Notes under the pieces: model-generated
What the model saw: only the letters and a program-made list of their open reading frames with translations
Told to the model about the DNA's origin: nothing
Database searches by the model: none
Assembly: GCA_947089855.1 (NCBI GenBank)
Contig: CAMUML010000002.1
Location: 61,549 to 125,548 of the forward strand
Source of the DNA: an uncultured Eubacterium sp.
GTDB taxonomy: Bacteria > Bacillota > Clostridia > Lachnospirales > Lachnospiraceae
DNA length: 64,000 nt
Reading direction: 5' to 3'
Program-made: the position numbers and the translations under genes
Part shown: one piece after another, positions 1 through 7,994 of the stretch
Layout of the letters: each line of letters starts with the position of its first letter
Numbering within the stretch: position 1 is the first letter of the stretch

Positions 1-297
1 CATTACTACGTCATAGCGTTTGGGTTCTTCCAATACATAGGACAGGCGGCATCCAAACAGCCGGTCTTTTTTATGCAGCAGGTTTTCCATCGATTCAGAC
101 GGGATCACTGCATTGATTAAAACAAAATGGCTGATCAGCGTCGCTGCAATAAATGCGGCTGCCATTGCCCAGACATAGCTCATAATTTCCTTTACAGCCG
201 AACGCTTTTTGCCCTCTTTTCCATCCTGGCTTTCGGCTTCCTGCAAAACACCTGCCGTATCCTCCTGCCCTTTTTTTTGTTTCCTTTCCCGTTTCAT
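1..297 (-). CDS. Type I signal peptidase, partial (C-terminus beyond window)
   Basis: This is the N-terminal 99 residues of a second type I signal peptidase, which would cleave signal peptides outside the membrane. It has a charged cytoplasmic tail (1-37), one membrane segment (about 39-61) and the SxSM box with the predicted catalytic Ser69 in PSESM. It then matches the neighbouring full-length peptidase through the KRYDVV strand. The general-base lysine lies beyond the window edge. The ATG at 297 is the first in-frame start, about 70 bp after the upstream peptidase gene, so the two form a tandem pair. The ends resemble each other closely, which suggests duplication. Confidence 0.85.
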   Translation of the reverse strand, partial: MKRERKQKKGQEDTAGVLQEAESQDGKEGKKRSAVKEIMSYVWAMAAAFIAATLISHFVLINAVIPSESMENLLHKKDRLFGCRLSYVLEEPKRYDVVM

Positions 298-369
298 GAT
301 CGTTTGTGCCCTTCCTTTCTTATTCTGGATATTGCCCCTATTTACAGTTCCTAAGGCCAATGATAACCG

Positions 370-1029
370 TCAATAATCCAGCAGCGATTCAAAATTCGGG
401 TAATACTTGACAATTGCGCGGCCAAGGATTTGTTCCGATTCCACATACGTATACTGCTGCGCCTGCGCCTCATTTTTGGCAAGCCCGTCCTCTACTGCCT
501 CGTCCGCCCAAAATCTGGCATCCAGTGAAATATTGCGGTTGTCGCCTAGCATTAAATAGCAGCCATCCGGCACTTCAAACACATAGCCGTCATTATCATC
601 TGTCCATTTTTCGGGCAGATAAGGTTCCTCCAAAGGCTGTTTGGACCCGTCAATGTATATTTTCCCTTTTCGGATTTCCACGGTTTCCCCAGGCAAGCCG
701 ATTACACGCTTAATAAAATTCTGTGTTTCATCCACGGGATAGCGGAAAATAACAATATCATACCGCTTTGGCCCATCAAAAGTATAAGAAAGCCGGAAGC
801 CAAATAGCCGGTCGCCTGGCTCAATTATATTTTCCATCGATTCGGATGGGACCTCCGCATTGATCAATACAAAACGTGTCATTAACTGTGCCAGGATAAA
901 AGCCGCTACAAAAATCTCGATAAAACTTAAAATTTCCCGGAACAAGGTCCGTTTCTTTTTTTCTGGTTCCTGTGTTGTATCTGCTTCTTCTATCTTTTGC
1001 TGCGCATCCAAAAGTTCCTTCCCTTCCAT
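370..1029 (-). CDS. lepB: Type I signal peptidase
   Basis: A complete membrane-bound serine/lysine signal peptidase of 219 residues that removes signal peptides from exported proteins. A lysine-rich cytoplasmic tail precedes one membrane helix (about 34-56). The catalytic box PSESM carries Ser64, and the general base is Lys107 in FIKRVIGLPG, followed by the family motif GETVEIRKG. The SGDN-like box is LGDNRNISLDARFW near residue 185. A GAGG ribosome site lies 5 nt before the ATG. It lies 32 bp after the nucleoside phosphorylase gene and 72 bp before a second peptidase, so the three probably share a transcript. The gene is sometimes called sipS in Bacillus. Confidence 0.93.
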   Translation of the reverse strand: MEGKELLDAQQKIEEADTTQEPEKKKRTLFREILSFIEIFVAAFILAQLMTRFVLINAEVPSESMENIIEPGDRLFGFRLSYTFDGPKRYDIVIFRYPVDETQNFIKRVIGLPGETVEIRKGKIYIDGSKQPLEEPYLPEKWTDDNDGYVFEVPDGCYLMLGDNRNISLDARFWADEAVEDGLAKNEAQAQQYTYVESEQILGRAIVKYYPNFESLLDY

Positions 1030-1061
1030 GCAAACCTCTTTTCCAGACGCAAATCCTTTTC

Positions 1062-1853
1062 TTATTGTTTTCTTTCATCCTGTATTTTATCCTGCCTGAT
1101 GATCATCCGCATAGCATCTATTGCTGTTTTGACAGCCTGGCTGCTATCGTAGCACTTTGGGTCATCCAGCCCCAGCGAACGCCGCGTCTGATTGGCAAAT
1201 ACCGTCAGGATGCTCCCTACGCGCACCCCGCGGACAGCCCCTGCAATAAAAAGCGCTGCCGATTCCATCTCGCTGCACAACGCCCCACACTTTACATAAG
1301 CATCCCATTTATCTTTCAATTCGTAAGATACCGGCATGGTATCCGGGCTATGCTGGCCATAAAAATTATCTTTGCACTGCACAACCCCGACATGCACCCG
1401 CAGCCCATTGGCCACCGCTGCTTGATGCAAGGCGCTTACAACCGCAAAATCTGCCGCCGCCGGATACTCAATCGGCGCATATTCCCTGCTCGTACCTTCC
1501 ATCCGTATTGCTGCGGATGCTACCACCACATCGCCGCCCATTACTTCTTTCGCCATACCGCCGCTCGTGCCGATACGGATCAATGTATGTACACCGCAAT
1601 GTACAAGCTCTTCCAGCGCAATGGCTGCGGACGGCCCGCCAATCCCGGTACTGCATACGCTGGCAGGTTCCCCTTCCAGGCTGCCTGTATAAATCGTATA
1701 TTCGCGGTTTGCCGCAACAAAATGCGCATCATCAAAATTTGCGGCAATCATTTCGCACCGTCCGGGGTCGCCTGGCAGAAAGACATAACCGCCTACATCT
1801 GAAGGTACTATTTTTAAATGAAATTCCCTGTCTGGTGAATATACGGTCGACAT
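1062..1853 (-). CDS. udp: Uridine phosphorylase-like nucleoside phosphorylase
   Basis: A 263-residue cytoplasmic enzyme of the PNP/UDP family, which splits nucleosides with phosphate to give ribose-1-phosphate and a free base. The phosphate-binding GDPGRCEMIA motif is near residue 29, the RIGTSGGM motif is in the middle of the protein, and the ribose-binding ESAALF stretch (MESAALFIAG) is near residue 195. Length and motifs fit uridine phosphorylase better than purine enzymes, but base specificity cannot be fixed from the sequence. The chosen ATG at 1853 has GGAGGGA 5 nt upstream. A longer in-frame reading up to 1925 lacks a ribosome site. It is the first gene of the run into the signal peptidases. 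Confidence 0.85.
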   Translation of the reverse strand: MSTVYSPDREFHLKIVPSDVGGYVFLPGDPGRCEMIAANFDDAHFVAANREYTIYTGSLEGEPASVCSTGIGGPSAAIALEELVHCGVHTLIRIGTSGGMAKEVMGGDVVVASAAIRMEGTSREYAPIEYPAAADFAVVSALHQAAVANGLRVHVGVVQCKDNFYGQHSPDTMPVSYELKDKWDAYVKCGALCSEMESAALFIAGAVRGVRVGSILTVFANQTRRSLGLDDPKCYDSSQAVKTAIDAMRMIIRQDKIQDERKQ

Positions 1854-2024
1854 GTTATCCCTCCTAATATATGAATATGTATCAGATGGTTCCCTGCTGC
1901 TGGTCCGGCGCCTTTTGGGCTGCACCCGGAAACAGCCGATAGAAACTTTCTATATTATAAACATTTAACCTTCTTTTTGCAATCAATCCTGGCAATTTTT
2001 CAGTAGAAACTGTTACGGATAGTA

Positions 2025-2067
2025 AGGAACTGTCGCAAAATAACCTGTGCAGTTTGCGACAGTTCCT
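2025..2067. repeat. 15-bp perfect inverted repeat in intergenic region
   Basis: Arms 2025-2039 and 2053-2067 are exact inverted copies (AGGAACTGTCGCAAA) around a 13-nt loop. No T-run follows on either strand, so it is not a standard terminator. A near copy of the arm start (AAGGAACTGTTGC) occurs alone near 57937. It may be an insertion-sequence end or a tiny mobile-element relic. Confidence 0.5.
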
Positions 2068-2238
2068 AACAAATTTATCTTGATTTTTCTGATTTTTCTC
2101 TTGATTTCTTCCTAACTTTTATTTATAATAAAAAGAATATTTGCTATACAACGTTGCCAATTCTTGCCCCAGCCGAAAGCGGCAAAAACAAGGGCCTGGT
2201 CATATTGGCACCGTTTTCTATAACTCCTAAATATTTAT

Positions 2239-2286
2239 GATCCCTTGGCAGCGGACTTACAGCCAAGCCGCTGCCGCAAGAGGGAT
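2239..2286. other. Long imperfect stem-loop in the 1854-2352 intergenic region
   Basis: ATCCCTTGGCAGCGG near 2240 pairs with CCGCTGCC-GCAAGAGGGAT ending at 2286, with a small internal loop. The stretch 1854-2352 has no gene. It holds the promoter side of the phosphorylase gene, the 15-bp inverted repeat, this stem-loop and the aldolase terminator. The role of the stem-loop is unknown. Confidence 0.4.
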
Positions 2287-2301
2287 TAAGTTTCCGCTTG
2301 T

Positions 2302-2332
2302 AAAAAATTACAGCCCGGCCATTGCCGGGCTG
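2302..2332 (-). terminator. Rho-independent terminator after KDPG aldolase
   Basis: CAGCCCGGC (2311-2319) pairs with GCCGGGCTG (2324-2332). On the minus strand the hairpin is followed by TAATTTTTT. It lies 20 bp past the aldolase stop codon. Confidence 0.85.
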
Positions 2333-2352
2333 ATTTTATCATTGTTCCTTTT

Positions 2353-2979
2353 TTATGCACCTGCCTGTTTGCGTGCTTCCTTGCAAAGCTGTGTGATTTT
2401 ATCGAAATTCCCATCGGTTATATCTGCTTTTTTACACACCCAGCTTCCGCCAACTGCAAAAATCGCAGAGGATGCTACAAATTCCGAAATATTCTCCGTG
2501 CTGACACCGCCGGTTGGAATAAACTGTATATCGGTGAATGGCGCTGCAAGGTTTGTAATGGCTTTTAAACCGCCGTAAATATTGGCTGGGAAAAATTTTA
2601 AGACCTTTAAGCCAAGTTTACGTGCCGCCATAATTTCGGTTGGGGTGACGCAGCCTGGCGTTACGTTAATATCATTTTCGATGCACCATCTTACGGTTTC
2701 TTCATCAAAACCTGGGGATACGATAAATTTTGCACCTGCCTGTACGGCTTCTTTTGCCTGGTCAATATTCAGAACCGTCCCAACGCCAACTACCATATCC
2801 GGGCATTCTTTGGAAACATTGCGGATGCTCTCAAGCGCTGCATCGGTACGCAGTGTGATTTCCATAACTTGTATCCCACCGGCTAATAACGCATTTGCTG
2901 TCGGCACTGCATCTTTTGCATGTTCAATTACCACAACTGGCACAATAATAGACTTTTTCATGCTATCCATTACATTCAT
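2353..2979 (-). CDS. eda: KDPG/KHG aldolase
   Basis: This 208-residue class I aldolase splits 2-keto-3-deoxy-6-phosphogluconate to pyruvate and glyceraldehyde-3-phosphate, the last step of sugar-acid breakdown. The Schiff-base lysine is in VLKFFPA (about residue 132). The family motifs GVGTVL, KFIVSPGFD, TPGCVTPTE and IPTGGV are all in place, and length is normal for the family. The ATG at 2979 is preceded by GGAGGGG. The frame stays open upstream into the end of the kinase gene but shows no homology I recognise. It follows the KDG kinase by 142 bp and ends at a strong terminator, so kinase and aldolase form one operon. Confidence 0.92.
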   Translation of the reverse strand: MNVMDSMKKSIIVPVVVIEHAKDAVPTANALLAGGIQVMEITLRTDAALESIRNVSKECPDMVVGVGTVLNIDQAKEAVQAGAKFIVSPGFDEETVRWCIENDINVTPGCVTPTEIMAARKLGLKVLKFFPANIYGGLKAITNLAAPFTDIQFIPTGGVSTENISEFVASSAIFAVGGSWVCKKADITDGNFDKITQLCKEARKQAGA

Positions 2980-3121
2980 TTTGGAACCCCTCCTAATTTT
3001 TCGTTTATAGTTTGCTATCCTGATTCTTGATGGATTGGTTGCGATGTTTTCCAGCCATCTTGGATGGATCGCCTGTAATTGCTTGATACCCACGGCCTTT
3101 ATTGTATCCGCAGCTTTCGGG

Positions 3122-4219
3122 TTATCTTTGTACCCTGGCACCAGCGCCGCCCATAATGGCTTCTACTTCTTTTTTGCTAGCCATTGTCGTATCGCCTGGC
3201 GTTGTCATTGCCAATGCGCCGTGTGCCGCACCGTAATTAACGGCCAAAGCTGCATCCTGTGTAGTAATCAAGCCATAAATTAAACCGGATGCAAAGGAAT
3301 CTCCGCCACCGACACGGTCCATGATCTCCAGGTTATTATAATCTGCTGCCTTATGGATCTCTCCGTCTGCCCAGCAAATGGCGCTCCAGTCATTGACGGT
3401 TGCTGTCTTTACCTGGCGCAGCGTCGTTGCAACTGCTTTGAAATTTGGATATGTTTTTGCAGCTTCATTGATCATTTTCTTATAGCCGTCCAGATTCAGT
3501 GTTTTTAAGTGCTCGTCATTGCCTTCGATTTCAAATCCAAGGCATGCCGTGAAGTCTTCTTCGTTTCCGATCATAACATCGACGTATTTTGCGATTTCCT
3601 TATTGACTTCCTGCGCTTTCTCTTTTCCGCCAATTGCGCTCCACATAGACGGGCGGTAATTTAAATCATAAGAAACAACGGTGCCATACTTTTTCGCTGC
3701 CTTAATCGCTGCAAGGACAGTCTCACAGGACTGTTCCGACAATGCCGCATAAATGCCCCCTGTATGCAGCCAGCGCACACCAAGCTCGCCAAAAATATGG
3801 TCAAAATCAAAATCCTGCGGGGTAGCTTTTGCGATCGCCGTATTTGCGCGGTCAGAACAGCCGACAGCACCACGGATACCAAAACCCCTTTCCGTAAAAT
3901 TTAGTCCGTTGCGGCAGATACGGCCGATACCGTCTGTTTTCATCCACTTGATCAAAGAGGTATCTACACCCCCCTGGTTGATCAAGTCTTCTAACAGCAA
4001 GCCTACTTCGTTGTCTGCAAACGCCGTGATCACCGCCGTATCCAGTTTAAAACATTTTTTCAGCCCACGGATTACATTGTACTCGCCGCCGCCTTCCCAG
4101 GCACGGAATGCCCTTGCGGTACGGATACGGCCTTCCCCCGGATCCAGCCGGAGCATAATCTCCCCCAATGATGCCGCATCATACCTGCATTCTTCCTTTG
4201 GCTTCAATTTCAAATCCAT
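3122..4219 (-). CDS. kdgK: 2-keto-3-deoxygluconate kinase (PfkB family)
   Basis: A 365-residue ribokinase-type sugar kinase. It phosphorylates 2-keto-3-deoxygluconate, giving KDPG for the aldolase encoded next. The N-terminal LGEIMLRLDP strand and the PfkB signature DRVGGGDSFASG (301-312, catalytic Asp307) are intact. KDG specificity is inferred from the pairing with KDPG aldolase. A GGAGGG site precedes the ATG. The 333-bp gap to the divergent kinase contains a promoter with a TATAAT box beside a 27-bp dyad (4311-4337) and a small hairpin (4273-4295) in the leader, so it is probably regulated by the sugar acid or a related signal. Confidence 0.85.
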   Translation of the reverse strand: MDLKLKPKEECRYDAASLGEIMLRLDPGEGRIRTARAFRAWEGGGEYNVIRGLKKCFKLDTAVITAFADNEVGLLLEDLINQGGVDTSLIKWMKTDGIGRICRNGLNFTERGFGIRGAVGCSDRANTAIAKATPQDFDFDHIFGELGVRWLHTGGIYAALSEQSCETVLAAIKAAKKYGTVVSYDLNYRPSMWSAIGGKEKAQEVNKEIAKYVDVMIGNEEDFTACLGFEIEGNDEHLKTLNLDGYKKMINEAAKTYPNFKAVATTLRQVKTATVNDWSAICWADGEIHKAADYNNLEIMDRVGGGDSFASGLIYGLITTQDAALAVNYGAAHGALAMTTPGDTTMASKKEVEAIMGGAGARVQR

Positions 4220-4272
4220 AAAGTAAAACCCTCCTATATATCTTGCTTCTTTCTTTTGGAAATTGGTCAGTT

Positions 4273-4295
4273 ACAGGCTGTTGCTATCTGCCTGT
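4273..4295 (-). other. Leader hairpin upstream of KDG kinase
   Basis: ACAGGC (4273-4278) pairs with GCCTGT (4290-4295) around an 11-nt loop, between the promoter-like dyad and the kinase start. It could be an operator or a leader structure. No T-run is present. Confidence 0.35.
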
Positions 4296-4310
4296 TTCCA
4301 TAATTGATTA

Positions 4311-4337
4311 TACTGCAAATTTAACTGGTGTGCAGTA
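4311..4337 (-). promoter_or_regulatory. 27-bp dyad operator over the KDG kinase promoter
   Basis: TACTGCA, 13 nt, TGCAGTA. On the minus strand the right arm runs into TATAAT (GCAGTATAAT), a good -10 box for the kinase gene. The same arrangement with the same spacing is found before the MATE gene. This points to a shared regulator whose site overlaps the promoter. Confidence 0.55.
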
Positions 4338-4553
4338 TAAATAGCGCTGCCAATGATCCAATATATATATTATACTTTGCAAAAGCCCGTTTCTCAATGC
4401 TTATTTTTTTATTTTTCATATATTTTTCTGCTTTTTCCGTATAATTTTTATTCTTTTTTTTCTTTTTATTGCTTTCTTTTATTGAAATATACGCAAAAAC
4501 ACTTTAAAATGAAGGAAAGTATCGACAATGAAACACATTAGAGGAGGTTTTAC

Positions 4554-5639
4554 ATGCAGGAATCCAACCCACTTTCAAACGGCAGCGGTACCAACCACTT
4601 TATCACAATTGGCGAAATTATGCTCCGGCTGACACCACCCAATTATGAAAAAATACGGATGACTACCACTTTTGAAGCCAGTTATGGAGGCAGCGAGGCC
4701 AATATTGCGCTTGCCCTGGCAAACCTTGGCGTAGATAGCACATTTTTCAGTGTTGTGCCTAATAACAGCCTTGGAAAAAGCGCTGTGCGCATGCTGCGCA
4801 GCAACGACGTGCACTGCACGCCGCTGATCTTAAGCACACCCCAGCAGACGCCGACACACCGCCTAGGCTGCTATTACCTGGAAACCGGCTACGGCATCCG
4901 GGCCAGTAAGGTCATCTATGACCGGAAAAACAGCGCGATCACAGAATTTGATTTTAGCACGATTGACCTGGAAGCACTTTTAGACGGCTACACATGGCTC
5001 CATTTAGGCGGGATTACGCCTGCGCTTTCTGAAAACTGCCGGAGCCTGACCCTAGAATGCTTGAAAATAGCAAAGGAAAAAGGGATCACCGTCAGCTTTG
5101 ATGGCAATTTCCGCAGCACGCTGTGGTCTTGGGAAGAAGCACGCGGCTTCTGCACACAATGCCTGCCATACATTGATGTATTGCTGGGCATAGAACCGTA
5201 CCATCTATGGAAGGATGATTCTGACCATAGCCAGGGCGACATCAAAGATCATCTTCCATTGCAGCCAAGCTACGAACAACAGGATGAAGTCTTCCAGGCA
5301 TTTGCCAGAAAGTATCCAAACCTTAAATGCATTGCGCGGCACGTGCGGTATGCCCATAGCGGCAGTGAAAACAGCTTAAAAGCATTCCTTTGGTACGAAG
5401 GCCATACCTTTGAGAGCAAATTATTCTCATTCAATATTTTAGACCGGGTCGGTGGCGGGGACGCTTTTGCCAGCGGGCTAATTTATGCAATGATGCATGG
5501 GTATAGGCCAATGGATATGGCAAACTTTGCTGTGGCAAGCAGCGCCATTAAACATACCATACGTGGGGACGCCAATATTACTGATGATGTGGACAGCATC
5601 CGCAACCTAATGAATATGAACTATGATATAAAACGCTAG
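4554..5639 (+). CDS. PfkB-family sugar kinase (KDG kinase-like)
   Basis: A 361-residue ribokinase-family kinase that parallels the divergent KDG kinase. It has the same GEIMLRLTPP start and the signature DRVGGGDAFASG (297-308, catalytic Asp303). Substrate is probably a keto-deoxy sugar acid, but the divergence between the two paralogues suggests different substrates or regulation. GAGGAGG sits 6 nt before the ATG. It shares the 333-bp divergent promoter region with the KDG kinase and is followed by a weak hairpin that overlaps the end of the convergent MATE gene. A gene for the uptake of the substrate is not seen nearby. Confidence 0.8.
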   Translation: MQESNPLSNGSGTNHFITIGEIMLRLTPPNYEKIRMTTTFEASYGGSEANIALALANLGVDSTFFSVVPNNSLGKSAVRMLRSNDVHCTPLILSTPQQTPTHRLGCYYLETGYGIRASKVIYDRKNSAITEFDFSTIDLEALLDGYTWLHLGGITPALSENCRSLTLECLKIAKEKGITVSFDGNFRSTLWSWEEARGFCTQCLPYIDVLLGIEPYHLWKDDSDHSQGDIKDHLPLQPSYEQQDEVFQAFARKYPNLKCIARHVRYAHSGSENSLKAFLWYEGHTFESKLFSFNILDRVGGGDAFASGLIYAMMHGYRPMDMANFAVASSAIKHTIRGDANITDDVDSIRNLMNMNYDIKR

Positions 5640-5649
5640 GCTGCGTTCC

Positions 5650-5677
5650 GCAGGCGGCTCAATCCTACGCCGCCTGC
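5650..5677 (+). terminator. Weak hairpin between convergent genes
   Basis: GCAGGCGGC (5650-5658) pairs with GCCGCCTGC (5669-5677), overlapping the MATE stop codon. A T-run comes only about 13 nt later on the plus strand, so termination is uncertain. Confidence 0.35.
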
Positions 5678-7002
5678 AAAGGGACCGATTTTTTAAATAT
5701 GAAATATGCAAAACCGGACGCTGCAAACTCAGTAAAGCTAAATGCTGCCCATACGCCTGCTTCCCCAAAGAACCTGCTAAATAAATAAGCTGCCGGTATA
5801 ATTACCACAACATACCGTGCCAAAGAAATATACAGCGACGGTGCGCCTTTGCCAAGGCCTTCCAATGCCCCACTAAATGTTACGGAAACGGCAGAAACGA
5901 TAAACCCAAGGCTGATAATATGTAAGGCGGAAACACCCATTTGAACCGTTGCGGCATCTGTGGTAAATAGGCCGATCAACCAGCTTGGAACCAGCCAGGA
6001 TAAAACGGTTCCAACGGCCATAACCCCGGCCGTCAATTTTAGGGTAGTTTTATAAATCTCCCTAACACGCCCAAATTCCCCAGCCCCATAGTTATATCCA
6101 ATCAACGGGCGGATCCCTTGGATAATGCCATTGGCGGTCAGGTAAATAAAGGTCTGCAATTTATAATATACGCCCAGCACAAGCACGCATTTTTCCGAAA
6201 AACCTGCCAGTATGCCGTTTAAAGCGGAGATCAGCAGCGACGGCAGGGCTATATTAAGCGTCGCAGGGATACCGACCGCATATAGCTGGGAAATGACTTT
6301 TTTATCCATATGCAGGTTTTCGCGTGTAAATTTAACCGGTATCGGCCGGAAAAAGTAAAACAGCAAATAAGCCAGCAGCGTCATGCACTGGCCGATGCCT
6401 GTAGCATACGCAGCACCTGCGGCGCCCATTGCCGGAAACGGGCCAATACCGAAAATCATGAGCGGATCTAGCACAATATTCACTACAAACCCACACATCA
6501 TACAAAACATAGACACTTTCATACGGCCGACGGCCTGGAAGATTTTCTCCATGGAGACACATAGGGAAATCACGGCTGCAAACAAAAAGGCGCGGTTGGA
6601 ATAAATAAGCGCTACTGTTACCACTTCTTCTGCTGGAGAAAATGCTTTTAAAAATGCTGGCATTACGGCGATGCTTGCTACCGTAAGCAAGACCCCGTGC
6701 AAAAAATTCAAAAATATACCTACGGTTACTGCGCATCCAGCTTTCTGTTCATCTTGTGCCCCTAAATATATGGCTGTGACGGCATTAATGCCAATGCCAA
6801 AACCGATAGCGATTGCATTAATCAGGTTTTGGACCGGGTATACCAGCGAAAGGGCTGTCATTGCTTCTTCGCTGAGTTTTGCGACAAAATAGCTGTCTAC
6901 AATATTATATAGTGAGTTAACGGCCATGGACAGGACCATAGGCAGCGACATGGAAAGGACTAGCGGCAGTATTTTTTGTTCTTTCATATATGATTGTTCC
7001 AT
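5665..7002 (-). CDS. MATE family efflux transporter
   Basis: A 445-residue inner-membrane antiporter of the MATE/DinF type with twelve predicted helices in two halves. The MSLPMVLSMAVNSLYNIVDSYFVAKLS start is typical (helix 1). The repeat in the second half begins near GIPATLNIALPSLL. It should export cationic drugs or metabolites using Na+ or H+. The substrate cannot be told from the sequence. A strong GGAGGA site precedes the ATG. Its promoter (7032-7058) carries the 27-bp dyad next to TATAAT, and a second copy lies about 46 bp further upstream (7104-7130), so it is likely controlled by a drug-sensing repressor or MerR-type activator encoded elsewhere. Confidence 0.88.
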   Translation of the reverse strand: MEQSYMKEQKILPLVLSMSLPMVLSMAVNSLYNIVDSYFVAKLSEEAMTALSLVYPVQNLINAIAIGFGIGINAVTAIYLGAQDEQKAGCAVTVGIFLNFLHGVLLTVASIAVMPAFLKAFSPAEEVVTVALIYSNRAFLFAAVISLCVSMEKIFQAVGRMKVSMFCMMCGFVVNIVLDPLMIFGIGPFPAMGAAGAAYATGIGQCMTLLAYLLFYFFRPIPVKFTRENLHMDKKVISQLYAVGIPATLNIALPSLLISALNGILAGFSEKCVLVLGVYYKLQTFIYLTANGIIQGIRPLIGYNYGAGEFGRVREIYKTTLKLTAGVMAVGTVLSWLVPSWLIGLFTTDAATVQMGVSALHIISLGFIVSAVSVTFSGALEGLGKGAPSLYISLARYVVVIIPAAYLFSRFFGEAGVWAAFSFTEFAASGFAYFIFKKSVPLQAA

Positions 7003-7031
7003 TTTTTCCTCCTTATTTTGTCATATTATTA

Positions 7032-7058
7032 TACTGCACACCGCCAGAATGTACAGTA
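7032..7058 (-). promoter_or_regulatory. 27-bp dyad operator over the MATE promoter
   Basis: TACTGCA, 13 nt, TACAGTA. The minus strand reads GCAGTATAAT at the gene-proximal end, giving the same operator plus -10 arrangement as the KDG kinase promoter. It shares the TACTGCACACC half with the other copy. Confidence 0.55.
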
Positions 7059-7103
7059 ATGTTAACCAAGAAAGTGCCTGGCTGGCGGTCTGCAGTCAAG
7101 TAA

Positions 7104-7130
7104 TATTGTAAATTTAACTGGTGTGCAGTA
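7104..7130. promoter_or_regulatory. Second dyad copy upstream of the MATE promoter
   Basis: TATTGTA, 13 nt, TGCAGTA. The inner 13 nt are identical to those of the KDG kinase copy at 4311-4337, so about 24 of 27 positions match. It could be an auxiliary operator for the MATE gene. Confidence 0.5.
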
Positions 7131-7140
7131 TTAAATGGCG

Positions 7141-7177
7141 AAAAAAAGCCACACAGCTGCTTAAACAGCTGCGTGGC
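7141..7177 (-). terminator. Terminator downstream of the His-rich protein gene
   Basis: GCCACaCAGCTG (7148-7159) pairs with CAGCTGcGTGGC (7166-7177). On the minus strand a run of seven T follows. It lies about 125 nt past the stop codon of the secreted protein gene. Confidence 0.7.
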
Positions 7178-7301
7178 GAAAAAAAGAAGTTCTTGAAAAA
7201 TCCACTCCCCCGTGGCAGGCAAGACGATAACAACAAAAGCTGCACATCTGCCCGCCCTGGGGTTTTATGATTATTTATTTTTATATAGCAAAATTGGGTT
7301 T

Positions 7302-7766
7302 TTATAACCCTAAAGCCCTTAAAGTTGCCGACCCAATTACGCCGTCTGCCGCCAGGCCGTTAGCCCTTTGGAATTTCTTCAGTGCTTTTACAGTTTTATT
7401 ACCCATAACCCCGTCTGCAGTCCCGCAGGAATATCCGCAACGTTTCAGCGCTTTCTGCACTTTTTTGATCGTTGTTTTGCTTACGGAAGAATATGCATAA
7501 GGGCAGACACCGCCCGAATGGGTATGTGCTGCATGGCCTCCGCAGTAATAATAGTTGTCTGCATAAGGGCAGACACCGCCTGAATGGGTATGTGCTGCGT
7601 GGCCTCCGCAGTAGTAATAGGATGTGCTTGCAGTGCTATGATGCCCGCCGCCATGATGCCCATGCGCATATGCAGTAACTGGACCCTGGCCTGCGGATGC
7701 CGCCGGTGTAAGAGCTACGGCGCCCGCAAGGGCAACTGCCAGCAGGCTACGTTTTAATCGGTTCAT
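7302..7766 (-). CDS. Secreted His/Cys-rich repeat protein with peptidoglycan-binding domain
   Basis: A 154-residue exported protein. A signal peptide (1-25, ending ASA) is followed by a His-rich stretch (35-44). Two nearly identical repeats then follow, YYYCGGHAAHTHSGGVCPYA at 50-69 and 72-91. A C-terminal peptidoglycan-binding (PG_binding_1) domain occupies 100-154, with the usual VQxALKxxGY and VMGxxTxxALKxFQ motifs. The repeats offer two Cys and three His each, which would suit metal binding. That is an inference. The PG domain should hold the protein on the wall. GGAGGGGG lies before the ATG. A dyad similar to the MATE operators lies just upstream (7797-7823). No enzymatic domain is visible. 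Confidence 0.8.
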   Translation of the reverse strand: MNRLKRSLLAVALAGAVALTPAASAGQGPVTAYAHGHHGGGHHSTASTSYYYCGGHAAHTHSGGVCPYADNYYYCGGHAAHTHSGGVCPYAYSSVSKTTIKKVQKALKRCGYSCGTADGVMGNKTVKALKKFQRANGLAADGVIGSATLRALGL

Positions 7767-7796
7767 AAAACCCCCTCCTTAATCATAATAATAAGT

Positions 7797-7823
7797 CTGA
7801 ACTAGATATACCCTGGTGTTCAG
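7797..7823 (-). promoter_or_regulatory. 27-bp dyad upstream of the His-rich protein gene
   Basis: CTGAACT, 13 nt, TGTTCAG. On the minus strand it reads ACTGAACACCAG, close to ACTGCACACCAG in the sugar kinase and MATE sites, and TTATTATTAT follows as a possible -10 region. Confidence 0.4.
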
Positions 7824-7994
7824 TCTATTATAAGCCATGAATTCTCAAATGAACACCGTCAATTTATACAAAAAATCAACATACTGTTTAGTAAATGCTA
7901 ACAATTATTTGAATTTCTTTTTTGCTTTTTTGCAGCCCTTATGTTACGATGATAACGGCATGTATTTGGGTATTTGTGCAGAAAGGAGCAGCAA

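Noticed and set aside
1500-1870. Plus-strand frames opposite the uridine phosphorylase gene
   Set aside because: They lack ribosome sites and homology, and overlap a clear enzyme gene on the other strand.
2980-3141. N-terminal extension of KDPG aldolase by 54 residues
   Set aside because: It runs into the kinase gene, resembles no aldolase and is bypassed by a strong ribosome site at 2979.
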